In this document: piece after piece, positions 40,909 through 50,700 of the stretch | Numbering within the stretch: position 1 is the stretch's first letter | How the letters are laid out: every line of letters begins with the position of its first letter | Source: JAQBDA01 sp963709875 | GTDB lineage: Bacteria; Chloroflexota; Anaerolineae; Anaerolineales; UBA4823 | NCBI GenBank assembly: GCA_963709875.1 | Contig: CAVPYB010000003.1 | Location: 372,001 to 436,000, forward strand | Reading direction: 5' to 3' | Length of the DNA: 64,000 nucleotides | Program-made: the position numbers and the translations under genes | Notes under the pieces: generated by a model | Database searches by the model: none | Seen by the model: only the letters and a program-made list of their open reading frames with translations | Told to the model about the DNA's origin: nothing

Positions 40909-41499
40909 ATGCAACCCGACCAGACTGATAAGTTCAGCCTGCTGACCGAGGATATCTCGCAGGTACTGCTTTCCGAAGACGATATCCAGACCAGGATCTC
41001 CGAGATGGGCGCTCAGCTATCGATTGAATACGCTGATAAGACCCCCTTACTGGTTGGCGTCTTGAAGGGCGTATTGTTCTTTATGGCCGACCTGTTGAGG
41101 GCGATCACGGTTCCGGTGGAAGTGGATTTCATGGCTGTTTCAAGCTATTCCCCTGAAGCGCGCGACCAGGGTCTTGTTCGTCTGGTGAAGGACCTGGAAA
41201 CACCCATCGCCGGCAGGCACGTACTCTTCGTGGAGGATGTGATTGACACAGGGCTGACCCTGAACTATCTTCTGCAAACCTTGCGCATGCGCCAACCCGA
41301 GAGTCTGCGCGTCTGCGCTCTCTTTAACAAGAGCAAATTACGTCTGATCGATATGCCGGTAGAGTATGTAGGGTTCGACCTGCCAGATCGCTTTGTTGTA
41401 GGCTATGGACTCGATTATCAGGAGCGATATCGAAACCTGCCCTTTGTCGGCCTGCTCAAGCCGCATATCTTCCAAAATAAAAATTACAGCGAGCTATAA
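40909..41499 (+). CDS. hpt: Hypoxanthine phosphoribosyltransferase
   Basis: 196 residues. PRPP-binding loop VLFVEDVIDTGLTL (E-D-x-x-D-T-G), the ribose-side flexible-loop region SSYSPEARDQGLVRLVKDLE, and LLVGVLKGVLFFMADLLRAI at the start. The C-terminal FVVGYGLDYQERYRNLPFVGLL is the base-binding end typical of bacterial HPRT. It converts hypoxanthine or guanine plus PRPP to IMP or GMP. Last gene of the PFK-to-HPRT run. Confidence 0.93.
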   Translation: MQPDQTDKFSLLTEDISQVLLSEDDIQTRISEMGAQLSIEYADKTPLLVGVLKGVLFFMADLLRAITVPVEVDFMAVSSYSPEARDQGLVRLVKDLETPIAGRHVLFVEDVIDTGLTLNYLLQTLRMRQPESLRVCALFNKSKLRLIDMPVEYVGFDLPDRFVVGYGLDYQERYRNLPFVGLLKPHIFQNKNYSEL

Positions 41500-42071
41500 C
41501 CCCCATATATTAAAAGACAGGGGCCCCGAGTAACCTCATAGCTCCCTTGCCTCTCCGCCGGCGGGTGTCCCGCACTATGCCCCATTATGCATGAAGCACT
41601 GCAGGTTATATCCCTTTCCTTCGGATCCCTGTCTGCGATCGTTTGTTGACTTGCTGTTGGGCCTTTACTGCTTGCGAAAAGGCTTACCAACTCACCAACA
41701 AAGCTCACTCGCTTTCAAGGTGCACCGGCTTTTCCTGGAATTCGTTACCCATAAGTGGGTTTCCTTTGGAGTGAACCCATGAAGAGGTCATCCAATATAT
41801 CCAGTTCAAACCTGTGCTCCGGCAGGTTCGCCTTCCAATTCCTTGGGGCTCCCTGGCCTTCCAGGAGGCGGTGTGTTACCCAGAACTCCTTTCCGGCATA
41901 ATTAATATACAGAATTTTATCTCCAATGTCAATAACGATTCGCCCGCAAAGGAAATTTTTAAGGTTAGCCCGGGAATAGTACCCGCACAAATTATTCTGG
42001 AGTAGAAATTCTCCACAGCGGGCAGTTATGATAAACTACACCCTTGTCTCTATAAGGCAGGTTACTTTCTT
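41500..42071. other. 572-nt gap without a supportable gene; possible relic
   Basis: No complete gene is recognised. A minus-strand frame at 41745-41990 (81 codons, GRIVIDIGDKILYINYAGKE) has protein-like composition and seems to continue in other frames down to about 41490, which suggests a decayed gene or element. The family is unknown. It ends at the palindromic MITE-like repeat. Confidence 0.35.
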
Positions 42072-42162
42072 TAGAAGTTACGCAGCTTACGAGGGAATGG
42101 GGGTGTTTTGGCGGGCTGTGCCCGCCAAAACACCCCAACTCTCCCCAAGTGCGTAAGTCCTA
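42072..42162. repeat. MITE-like palindromic element, 91 bp
   Basis: The core is a perfect 17-bp inverted repeat (GGGGTGTTTTGGCGGGC at 42100-42116 and its complement at 42120-42136) with a 3-nt loop. The outer ends TAGAAGTTACGCA and, inverted, TAGGACTTACGCA match at 11 of 13 positions, like terminal inverted repeats of a non-autonomous transposon. It encodes nothing and ends 22 nt before the S41 peptidase start. The right end recurs at 31664-31695. Confidence 0.75.
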
Positions 42163-42184
42163 TTCTTAATAAGCGATGTGAAAT

Positions 42185-43375
42185 ATGGATTTTAAACGCG
42201 CCTACCTACTGACGATTTTCATCCTGATCGTCGCCGCAGCCGGGTTCGCTGCCGGTTATCTGGTTCATTCGACTATAAATGACAATTCAACTGACTGGCA
42301 GATCTTGAACAACGCTCACCGCATCCTGCGAGATAACGGATTGAAAGATCTGCCTGCTGTACCAGAATTGGAATATGGCATGATACATGGTATGGTGCAG
42401 GCATACGACGACCCTTATACGGTTTTCGTCGAGCCCGTACAACACGAGCTCCAAAGCGATACTCTGGAAGGCAGTTTTGGTGGTATTGGGGTTCGCCTTG
42501 GATACGACAGCCAGGATCGGGTCGTTCTTCACCCGATCCCAGGCGCTCCGGCAGAGCAGCAGGGCATCCTTGATGGTGATCGCTTGATCTCGGTTGATGG
42601 CTTGCTGATCACTTCGGAGACGACGATGGATGCGATCCAGGCGGCACTGCGCGGCCCGGTTGGAGAGTGGGTCGAGATCAGCATTTCCCGGCCACCAGAC
42701 ACAACCCAAAAAGTATTCAGGATTAAAAGAGCGCAGATACCCCTCCCCTCGGTGACCTGGCATATCGATGCCGATGAACCGCGCATGGGCGTAATTGAAG
42801 TTAACGTCGTTGCTGCCAGCACCCCGGATGAGATCGTGACCGCGGTTGGTGATCTCAGAGATCGTGGAGCGGAAGTGTATGTGTTGGATCTGCGTGATAA
42901 TTATGGCGGTTTGCTTGCTGCGGGGATCGACACAGCTCGCCTTTTCCTCGACAAAGGGGAAATCATCCAGCAGCAGTATAAAGGTAAAGATATTGAGGTC
43001 TTCCGCGTCGAACAACCCGGACCGCTGGTAGAAGTTCCCCTGGCAATCCTCGTAAATCACAATACCGCCAGCGCTTCCGAGATCATCGCCGGCTCTCTAC
43101 AAGCACATCGTAGAGCGCAGCTGATCGGCTCAAGCACCTATGGCAAAGATTCTATCCAGCTTATCTTCGACCTGGATGATGGTTCCAGCCTGCACGTCAC
43201 CTCGGCCAAATGGTGGATACCAAACCTGGAGCCATCTTTGGGCGGGAACGGCTTACTGCCGGATATCGTCATAGAAACAGATGGCATCACAGATGGCATC
43301 ACAGATGCCATAGATGGTTCAGATCCTTACATACAGGCAGCCGCTTCATTACTTCTGAATATAGGTACACCTTGA
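42185..43375 (+). CDS. S41 family C-terminal processing peptidase (CtpA-like)
   Basis: 396 residues. N-terminal signal anchor (YLLTIFILIVAAAGFAAGYLV), then the YDDPYTVFVEP region, a PDZ domain (~85-175, FGGIGVRLGYD ... GILDGDRLISVDG) and the S41 core: DLRDNYGGLL, the catalytic serine in NHNTASASEIIAGSL and the lysine in STYGKDSIQ. Such enzymes degrade or trim exported proteins at hydrophobic C-termini. Near the end a 12-nt unit is repeated, giving DGITDGITD. The stop overlaps the TTG start of the LCP gene. Confidence 0.9.
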   Translation: MDFKRAYLLTIFILIVAAAGFAAGYLVHSTINDNSTDWQILNNAHRILRDNGLKDLPAVPELEYGMIHGMVQAYDDPYTVFVEPVQHELQSDTLEGSFGGIGVRLGYDSQDRVVLHPIPGAPAEQQGILDGDRLISVDGLLITSETTMDAIQAALRGPVGEWVEISISRPPDTTQKVFRIKRAQIPLPSVTWHIDADEPRMGVIEVNVVAASTPDEIVTAVGDLRDRGAEVYVLDLRDNYGGLLAAGIDTARLFLDKGEIIQQQYKGKDIEVFRVEQPGPLVEVPLAILVNHNTASASEIIAGSLQAHRRAQLIGSSTYGKDSIQLIFDLDDGSSLHVTSAKWWIPNLEPSLGGNGLLPDIVIETDGITDGITDAIDGSDPYIQAAASLLLNIGTP

Positions 43376-44367
43376 CAAACTACCAGACACCTTACCGGCC
43401 TCCTCAATCGCCGGAACCATATCAGCCGCAAGATCCTACCGACCCCTGGGCGCCTACTCAGGTCATTAAACCACCCCCACAGCCTGCACCCCGACGACCG
43501 GTGCCGCCCCCAAGGCGGAAACGCCTCAAGCGGCGACGGTCTGGTTGTTCGGGGACCGGCTGTGGGTTGTTTATGCTTGGTTTGATCCCGTTTGTATTAC
43601 TGCTGGCACTGTATCTCCTCGCGCCTCTGCGTACAAACCTGCTCGTATTAGGCATCGATTATGCTCCTCCTGGCAGCATGGCCGGGCGCAGCGATACCAT
43701 CATCCTGTTGACCATCAACCCGTTGAAACCCGAGGTTGCGATGCTATCTATCCCCCGCGATCTGTGGGTGAATATCCCGGGTATCGGTGAGAACCGCATC
43801 AACACGGCTCACTTTTTTGCGGAAGCCCAGCAGCCAGGCGCCGGTCCTGCGAAAGCTTTGGAAACGATACGCAGCAATTTTGGTTTAGGGGTTGGATACT
43901 ACCTGCGCGTCAAATTCGAGGGTTTCAAGGATGTCGTGGACGCGCTTGGAGGCGTAGTCATCAACCTGCAAGAACCTACCGCAGGCTACCCCGCCGGTCG
44001 CCACCATCTGACCGGCAATAAAGCCCTGGCTTTTGCGCGCAGCAGAGCGGGGACGGATGATTTCTTCCGCATGGAGCAGGGACAAATAGTGGTCAAATCC
44101 GTAGTGAGCCAGATGCTCAACCCGGTTTACTGGCCGCGGCTGCCTGCTGTTACCCTAGCATTCCTGCGCTCGGTTGACACGAACGTACCCGTGGTGCTTT
44201 GGCCGCGTCTGGCACTGGCGCTGCTGCGTGCGGGACCAGATGGCATCGACAGCCGCACCATCCAGCGATCGATGGTGACACCCTATACCACAGACCTAGG
44301 TGCCAGCATCCTGCTGCCGGATTGGAGCCAAATACACCCGCTGGTAGCAGAGATGTTTGGCGGTTAA
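43372..44367 (+). CDS. LytR-CpsA-Psr (LCP) family protein
   Basis: 331 residues from TTG 43372, which overlaps the upstream stop (TTGA). Proline-rich cytoplasmic N-terminus (~1-50) with a basic cluster RKRLKRRRSG, one membrane helix (~55-80), then the extracytoplasmic LCP domain: LGIDYAPPGSMAGRSDTIILL, MLSIPRDLWVNIP, RINTAHFF, and ALAFARSRAGTDDFFRMEQGQ. The arginines and aspartates that bind polyprenyl pyrophosphate are present. LCP proteins attach polysaccharides to cell-wall material, so it may finish the products of the cluster at 0-11 kb. A longer upstream frame only covers the S41 gene. Confidence 0.9.
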   Translation: MTNYQTPYRPPQSPEPYQPQDPTDPWAPTQVIKPPPQPAPRRPVPPPRRKRLKRRRSGCSGTGCGLFMLGLIPFVLLLALYLLAPLRTNLLVLGIDYAPPGSMAGRSDTIILLTINPLKPEVAMLSIPRDLWVNIPGIGENRINTAHFFAEAQQPGAGPAKALETIRSNFGLGVGYYLRVKFEGFKDVVDALGGVVINLQEPTAGYPAGRHHLTGNKALAFARSRAGTDDFFRMEQGQIVVKSVVSQMLNPVYWPRLPAVTLAFLRSVDTNVPVVLWPRLALALLRAGPDGIDSRTIQRSMVTPYTTDLGASILLPDWSQIHPLVAEMFGG

Positions 44368-44481
44368 TTCGAACTGCTGCTAAAATCTATCCCAACTCTG
44401 CCCTGTTCAGCCTGTATCCAATATCTGAGCGCTGCAAACGTTACGCAGTGCGTCATAATCCATGATAGAATACAATCGATC

Positions 44482-44939
44482 ATGGATGTCAAAGTAGTCG
44501 CCACCAATCGCAAAGCCGCACATAATTATTTCTTGGGTGAGCAGATTCGAAGCCGGGTATTGCCTTGATGGGCAGTGAGATCAAATCCATCCGTGCCGGC
44601 CGGATCAGCCTTGCCGAAGCTTATGTACAGGTCGAAGACGGGGAAGCCTGGCTGGTGGATGCCCACATCGCCCCTTACGAACATTCCAGCATCTTCAACC
44701 ACGAACCCCGCCGTCCCCGCAAGCTGCTCTTGCACCGCACTGAGATCCGCAGCCTGTGGAACGATGTGCGCAAGAAAGGTGTCACTATCGTACCGACGCG
44801 TGTTTACCTGAAAAAGGGTCTGGCGAAGGTAGAGATCGCTGTAGCCAGAGGCAAGAAACAATACGACAAACGCCATGAGATTGCACAACGGGATGCCCAG
44901 CGGGAGATCGACCGCCAGGTACGCAGGCGCGATAGGTGA
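44482..44939 (+). CDS. smpB: SsrA-binding protein SmpB, frame-disrupted
   Basis: ATG 44482 begins MDVKVVATNRKAAHNYFLGE, the standard SmpB N-terminus, but this frame stops at 44568. After base 44545 the expected FEAG continues one frame over, and after 44558 the sequence IALMGSEIKSIRAG continues in the third, running through SLAEAYV, EAWLVDAHIAPYEH, HEPRRPRKLLLHRTEI and TIVPTRVYLKKG to a lysine- and arginine-rich tail ending at 44939. Two single-base changes thus split an otherwise complete ~152-residue protein. SmpB is needed with tmRNA for ribosome rescue and is rarely lost, so assembly indels are likely. TACAAT lies 5 nt before the ATG. Confidence 0.85.
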
Positions 44940-44943
44940 GCAA

Positions 44944-45747
44944 ATGAACTTTTCATCTACAGCGAGCTTATCCACTATCAGCGGCATCAACTTGCTGCCG
45001 GTTGAGGAAAAACGGGAAATTTACAGCCGGCTTGTCCCAGCCGAACTGGTCGAGCGCTTGGGAATACCAGAAGACTTTATTGACCCAGATGGTAACGATC
45101 TGCTGGGGCTTGATTGCTCACCGGGAATGACCACGACCGAGATATCACTCTATCATCAGGTGGGGTTCCCCGATCCGGTGCAGTACGGGCATATTACAGA
45201 TACGCTCAACGGGCAGATCCACGTGCTGCTGTATGTGCTGAACGACCCATCCTCTCCGCGCTTCGATATCGATCGTTTGCCAGATGGCAGCCCGACCAAT
45301 TACGGCACTCAGGGTCGCAACCTGGAGGCCGAACAGGCTGCTCTAGATTATGGGCTGGCACCTGGACAGGTTCGCCGCGGCCTGCGTATGCTCGGCGCAG
45401 CCATCCGGGCATTCGAAACCTTCGTAAGCAGCCTGGGGCATGACCTATACTTTGTAGAACCGCTTTATTATCACAACGCAGTGATTTTCGAAGGCTATGG
45501 TTTCAATTACGAGAAAGGGCGCCGCTTCATGGAAAGCATCCAGGCAGGCTTTGCAGGTGGTGGAGAGCTGCTGCCAGGACTGGATGGTTCATCCCTATTC
45601 CGCCTGCCATCGGCCGCTGGCAGCATTCGTCTGCGTTCCTGGGCGATTCATGACGGCATCCTCGGAGAGCCGTTCACCAACGTAACCATGTATAAGGACA
45701 TCGGAAAATCCGCCGGTTTGGCTACTTGCAAAGGCTGTACCTGGTAG
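44944..45747 (+). CDS. Conserved hypothetical protein, unknown function
   Basis: 267 residues from ATG 44944 (ribosome site AGGTGAG); a frame from 44875 is open but overlaps smpB. Central segments: GLDCSPGMTTTEISLYHQVGFPDPVQYGHITDTLNGQIHVLLYVLNDP and PTNYGTQGRNLEAEQAALDYGLAPGQVRRGLRMLGAAI. No membrane helices or known catalytic motif. It is 4 nt after smpB and 15 nt before a membrane kinase gene, so probably co-transcribed. I do not recognise the family. Confidence 0.5.
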   Translation: MNFSSTASLSTISGINLLPVEEKREIYSRLVPAELVERLGIPEDFIDPDGNDLLGLDCSPGMTTTEISLYHQVGFPDPVQYGHITDTLNGQIHVLLYVLNDPSSPRFDIDRLPDGSPTNYGTQGRNLEAEQAALDYGLAPGQVRRGLRMLGAAIRAFETFVSSLGHDLYFVEPLYYHNAVIFEGYGFNYEKGRRFMESIQAGFAGGGELLPGLDGSSLFRLPSAAGSIRLRSWAIHDGILGEPFTNVTMYKDIGKSAGLATCKGCTW

Positions 45748-45762
45748 CAGAGAAGGCTACAA

Positions 45763-46473
45763 ATGCTCACCAACAACCTGCTGGCGTTAGGGATCACATT
45801 CATCTGTGCCATCCTCTGGTTGAGACTGAATGATTTTGCTGCACATCGTGGCTGGATTAGCAGCGCGCTCAGCCGGAAGCTCATTCACATTGGGACTGGG
45901 CCAATCTTCGTCGCATGCTGGTTGTTATTCAATAACACTGCTGCCGCCCGCTTTCTTGCGGCACTGGTGCCGCTGGCGATCACAGCCCAGTTCATCCTGG
46001 TCGGGACAGGTATCCTCCGCGATCAGGCGGCTGTGCAAGCCATGTCACGCACCGGTGACCGGCGCGAGATCCTGCGCGGCCCGCTTTATTATGGGTTGGT
46101 CTTCGTCGTGATCACAGCGTTCTACTGGTACGATTCCTCGATAGGCATCGTCGCATTGATGCTTATGTGCGGGGGAGATGGCCTTGCAGACATCATCGGT
46201 CGCCGGTATGGGAGCTCTCGTCTGCCGTGGAATGCGAAAAAATCCTGGGCTGGGTCGCTGGCGATGTTCCTCGGGGGATGGTTTTCCTCCTTGACTATCA
46301 TAGCGCTGTATCTGGCAGCCGGGATCTTCACCGGACCGCTATCAGCATATGTATTCCCGTTGACGATCATAGCCGTTGTTGGCACCTTGGTCGAATCGCT
46401 CCCCCTGCGTGATATCGACAACCTGACCATCACTGTGGCTGCCTTGCTGACAGGTCACCTGCTGCTTCCATAA
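45763..46473 (+). CDS. Phytol/polyprenol kinase-like membrane protein (VTE5/dolichol kinase family)
   Basis: 236 residues with about seven membrane helices. Conserved signatures of the CTP-dependent prenol-kinase/CDP-diglyceride-synthetase-like family are visible: RKLIHIGTGP, a cytoplasmic CGGDGLADIIGRRYG with Asp residues, NAKKSWAGSLAMFLGG and VESLPLRDIDNLTI. Family members phosphorylate phytol, farnesol or dolichol. A role in recycling isoprenoid alcohols is inferred; substrate not determinable. Confidence 0.82.
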   Translation: MLTNNLLALGITFICAILWLRLNDFAAHRGWISSALSRKLIHIGTGPIFVACWLLFNNTAAARFLAALVPLAITAQFILVGTGILRDQAAVQAMSRTGDRREILRGPLYYGLVFVVITAFYWYDSSIGIVALMLMCGGDGLADIIGRRYGSSRLPWNAKKSWAGSLAMFLGGWFSSLTIIALYLAAGIFTGPLSAYVFPLTIIAVVGTLVESLPLRDIDNLTITVAALLTGHLLLP

Positions 46474-46626
46474 TCTTCGCTCTCCCCAAACAATTAAGTA
46501 TCCCAGATAGCTATTACAGACTTACGATTTTGTAATGCCTGCTGTATTCCAACCATCCTGTGTTACAAATTTCCTAGCGCGGCGTTATACCAATTGGAGA
46601 CCACTCTGATTGGAGAGTTTACCCAA

Positions 46627-47256
46627 ATGCCTGTTGTGACAATCAAATTGCCCGAATACGAAACCTGCCCGAACGGACGACCCGCTAAGTGCCCATACTG
46701 CGCGTCTGAGATTTTGCAGAGCTGGGGTCAGGCGGAGAAAAACCTGCAGGACATTCAATACGGCATTGCCGAAGTGCATCGCTACCGCTGCTCGGATTGC
46801 GGCAGGACTTTCAGGCAATACCCCCCAGGCGTGGATCGCTCCACCCAGTCACAACGCATGCGCAAGTTGGCAGCTCTGGCCTACGTGATCGGCTTGAGCA
46901 GCAGGGATGTCGTGTCTATCTTCAAGCAGCTGGGCGTCGAATTAAGCCGCATGACTGTGTGGCGCGAAGGGCGGGAGTTCGCCAGAACTCTCCAGGACCA
47001 GGATAACCCTTCAAACGCTCGAAAATACAGCCTTGACCGAGAATACCTGCATGGTGTCAGCTCACGTCTCGGTGTTGTAGTCGTTCTGGATGCCGGGCAG
47101 GATAAGCGCGCTGTCTTGGGCACGCTGGATGAATTCAACCCTCGGCAAGTAAAGAAGTGGCTTGAAACGCTTACCAATGATTTCGATTTTAGAGTAACAA
47201 TCGTAAGTACAGATATCCTTTCCCCACCCGCTCCCCTGGTCGCAGGACCAAGGTGA
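46627..47256 (+). pseudogene. Truncated transposase-like protein with zinc ribbon and HTH
   Basis: About 209 residues from ATG 46627. Zinc ribbon C-P-Y-C ... YRCSDCGRTFRQYPPGVDRS (~15-75), then a helix-turn-helix region (LAALAYVIGLSSRDVVSIFKQLGVELSRMTVWREG). Last comes a short piece of a DDE-type core with VVVVLDAGQDKRAVLG, the first acidic residue. The remaining catalytic core is missing and the end (STDILSPPAPLVAGPR) looks random. It is probably the 5' remnant of an IS; the intact zinc ribbon and HTH could still bind DNA. It lies just upstream of the riboswitch. Confidence 0.65.
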
Positions 47257-47367
47257 TCCTCGGTCTGATCCATCCATCAAACCAATATTGATAAATTGAC
47301 CAACCGATTCTGTGACAGGGGGCACTTAATATTTTCTTAACTAACTTATAATCTAATTCAAATAATA

Positions 47368-47468
47368 GACGCACAGAAACGGCAAACCTGTCGAAAGGCA
47401 GGGGCGCAAAGCTTCGGTCTACGTGTTATCGCAGATACATCTGCAGAACATATGACAGTCGGGCTGCC
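47368..47468 (+). promoter_or_regulatory. c-di-GMP-type riboswitch (GEMM-I aptamer)
   Basis: The conserved core is visible in order: ACGCACAG, GGCAAACC (47381-47388), GAAA tetraloop (47393-47396), GGGGCGCAAAGC (47401-47412), a variable arm, and CGGGCTGCC (47460-47468), as in GEMM-I aptamers. TATAAT at 47347-47352 may be the -10 of its promoter. The 3' strand CTGCCTAAG (47464-47472) can pair with CTTGGGCAG (47495-47503), the 5' half of the following terminator. Ligand-stabilised aptamer would therefore favour the terminator (off), an inference from pairing only. Related GEMM variants bind cGAMP; the ligand is not proven. Confidence 0.9.
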
Positions 47469-47491
47469 TAAGCGAGTGTAGAAATAACCAA

Positions 47492-47529
47492 CCCCTTGGG
47501 CAGACCGGAACCCAAGGGGATTATTTTTT
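47492..47529 (+). terminator. Riboswitch expression platform (rho-independent terminator)
   Basis: CCCCTTGGG (47492-47500) and CCCAAGGGG (47511-47519) form a perfect 9-bp stem with a 10-nt loop, followed by ATTATTTTTT. It ends 16 nt before the first peptide gene, so it controls readthrough into the peptide-subtilase-peptide unit. Confidence 0.9.
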
Positions 47530-47545
47530 GACTGGAGGGTGGACA

Positions 47546-47686
47546 GTGAAAAGACTTAAACGACTTATTTTATTCAAGCAATTATTTGTCTTCGCGGCTC
47601 TGGTCGTGGTCAGCTACCTGATCTCAAGCGCCATGCCCTGGTTGCTCTTTATTGGCAGTGTGAGCTGGAACTTGCTGTCATTCTGA
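47546..47686 (+). CDS. 46-aa membrane peptide ending in SVSWNLL motif (peptide 1)
   Basis: GTG start preceded by a strong ribosome site GGAGGG (47534-47539). A basic N-terminus (VKRLKRLILFK) is followed by one hydrophobic helix (~11-30) and a short aromatic C-terminus PWLLFIGSVSWNLLSF. The SVSWNLL heptapeptide recurs in peptide 2 (50812-50955) and resembles the SVAWN repeats of the intervening protease. It is the first gene after the c-di-GMP riboswitch terminator and 17 nt before the protease ATG, so it is clearly in the same transcript. Orientation by the positive-inside rule puts the SVSWN end outside the cell. No known family recognised. Confidence 0.75.
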   Translation: MKRLKRLILFKQLFVFAALVVVSYLISSAMPWLLFIGSVSWNLLSF

Positions 47687-47703
47687 GATATGGAGCATGA
47701 TTT

Positions 47704-50700
47704 ATGAGTAAACTATACAGATTTCTACGAGCGCTTCTTCCACTCCTGCTCCTGGTCAGCCTGGCAGCTGCCACTGTAGGTCCCAACTTCGCCTCCCAAG
47801 CCAGGGCGCACCCGCTGCTGCTCGATATCGCTTCCCAGCATCCTGACCAGCAGGTGGAGGTCATCGTCCAGAAACTGGCCAAGGACAACCGCCTCGAAGA
47901 CCGCGTCACCCAGCTCGGTGGTGAAGTGACCAAAAACCTGCGCCTGATCAACGCCTTCGCTGCCCGTCTGGCGGCAGGTAAAGCGGTCGAGCTGGCCCTG
48001 GACCCGGGCGTGCGCTGGATCAGCCTGGATGCACCTGTCCTGGACAGCAACGGTCTGGAAGAGAGCAATCTCGTCCGCCTGCGAGCTGACTTCAACCAGC
48101 CATCTTTCAGCGATGCTTCCTCTAACTGGATCATGCCCTGGCTCGAGATCGGTGAGAGCGACGGCGCCGAAGCCGGCGAAGTGATCGTCACCAACTTCCT
48201 CAGCGGTACTGCCCAGGGCGTGCGCCTGCAAGGCGCGGCCAGGGGTTTGCAAAGCTCGGTCGATCTCTACCAGACAGAAGCTGCTACCCTGAGCTTCGCA
48301 TATCGCCGCAAGGGTCTCGCTACCGAAGCTGAGTTTGTCCGCATCGAGGTCTCTACGGATGGGGGGTTGCTGTGGTCTGAGCTCGGTCGCATCTCCGGTC
48401 CCGGGACTGACCCGGTGCTCTCCTTCGCTTCCTTCGACCTGCAGCCTTTCCTGCCCGGCGAAGTCTCCCTGCGCCTGGTCAGCTCGGATGCCTTCGTCGA
48501 ATCCAGCAGGTTCTACCTGGACTTCATCCAGATCGACTACCGCGCGCAGGAGAAACCAGAACCGCTCCTGCCCTACAGAATAAGCCTACCGATGGTTGTC
48601 AACTACAACCATAATACTGCTGCACCTGAGCAGGCGCAGAACGGCATCCTGTTCAACTATGTCAACGTGCTGCGGGATGAGTTCACAGCCAATACGTTCA
48701 GCGGTAATAACGGCTCGCACCCTTGGATTGGAGACTGGGAGGAAGATGATGCTGCCGCTGCCGGTCCACAGAGCGGTTCGGTGGCCGTCCTGAATGGAGA
48801 ACTAAGGTTAACGGACTCTCCCGATACTGGAACAGAACCAAGTGTTGCAAGAGGGGTGGATCTATCTACCGCCATCGCAGCTGTGCTGAGATTCGATTTC
48901 CACACCACAGCTGGGGTGAAAGCCGAAGATGCCGTCGTCGCGGAGGTCTCCGCCGATGGTGGGCAGACATATTCGGTCTTGCAAACCTATACAGGGATTA
49001 GCGGGACGTACTCAAGCAGTGCACAATTCGACTTGACCCGGTATATGTCTGCGAATACCCAGGTGCGTTTTCGCCTGCTAAATGGTTATCACAACAGCAA
49101 TGGGTTCTTCATCGTTGATAACGTACAGGTTGCCTTTGCGCCCAAGATGGATAAATCTGTACGTGACGAGTTCACCCAGATATCATATGAGAACAATAAC
49201 GGCAACTCACAATGGTCCAACACCTGGGTGGAATATGATGGTGGTGGGGCAGCCAGCGGTTACGTCAAAATTGCCACTGGAGGCAAGTTGACCTTCCACT
49301 ATCTATGGTACGAGTATATCCAGCGAAGCATGAATTTACTCGGATCTTCCCAAGCAATACTGAGCCTGGATTGGCAGACAGTTGGATTGGACGAAGGCGA
49401 GAAATTCTCCATCCTTGTATCTCAAGGTGGTGCGGCACCATTTGTCGAGATCGGCATGCTTGTCGGCAACCAAACCGGTACTTTTAGCTTCGATATCTCA
49501 CCCTATATCTCACAGAATACCACTCTCAAGCTGGGCAACATCGGTGAATACTGGGAGTTTGGCGAATATGTCTACATCGACAACGCGCAGATCACTTTCC
49601 AGAGCGACTGCCCGGACTGCTTCTACACCGATAACCTCGAAAGCACCTTTGCCGAGTCCCTTGGCGCAGATGTCTTGTGGAACGAGAGCAACTACCTGCA
49701 GGGGCAGGGTGTCACCGTCGCTGTGGTGGACAGCGGCATCTCGCCCCACCAGGACTTCATGGGGGCAAATGGAGAGTCTCGCCTGCTGGCGCAGGTTGAC
49801 TTCATCACTCCTGGTGCAGCTCTGGATGACTACTACGGTCACGGCACTCACGTTGCCGGCTCGATCGGCGGCAATGGCGCTCGCTCCGGTGGCAAGTACC
49901 CCGGCGTCGCCCCGCAGGTGAACCTGGTCGACGTCAAGGTCATGGATGACCTGGGTATCGGCACCACTTCCAGCGTCGTCGAAGGCTTGCAGTGGATCTA
50001 CGATAACAAAGACCTCTACAACATCCGCGTCGTCAACCTTTCGCTCAACAGCACTGTCACCGAGACCTACCACACCAGCGCTCTGGATGCCGCTCTGGAA
50101 GTGCTGTGGTTCAACGGCATCGTGGTGGTCGTCTCCGCCGGCAACAACGGCACCTACGCCAGCGGGGTGGTTTTCCCGCCAGCCAACGACCCGTTCGTGA
50201 TCACCGTCGGCGCAGTGGATGATATGGGTTCTCGCGATACCACCGATGATGTGCTGGCTTCCTTCTCAGCATTTGGCACCACCGACGATGGCTTCTCCAA
50301 GCCGGATATCGTTGTCCCGGGGCGCAATATCATCAGCCCGCTGGCCAGCGATGACTGCAACCTGATCATCGACCACCCCACTCACGCCGTCCCCGGTGAT
50401 GACGGCACTTTCTACTTCCGCATGTCCGGCACATCCATGGCTTCCGGTGTGGCCGCAGGCGCTGTCGCCCTCCTGCTGCAAGATGAGCCCAATCTCACCC
50501 CCGACCAGGTCAAGTACCGCCTGATAGAGACCGCCAGACCGTTCTCCGGCGGCAACGGGGCTGGCTATATGGACCTATACCAGGCCATTCATACTGATAC
50601 AACCGGCAACGCAAACACTGACCTGGCTGCCAGCCAGCTGCTATGGACAGGCCCTGACCCGGTCGTTTGGACCTCCGTCGCCTGGAACAGCGTTGCCTGG

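Noticed and set aside
41500..42071. Structured housekeeping RNA (RNase P, SRP, tmRNA, 6S) or group II intron end
   Set aside because: I found none of the conserved cores of these RNAs and no intron domain V; only protein-like relic frames are visible.
46480..46540. A further copy of the MITE-type end near 46490-46535
   Set aside because: Only short pieces (CTCTCCCCAA, ACTTACG) agree, not in the right order or spacing.
48335..49921. Several frames of 60-180 codons inside the subtilase gene on both strands
   Set aside because: Serine/threonine-rich or low-complexity shadows of a single strong 1026-residue gene.
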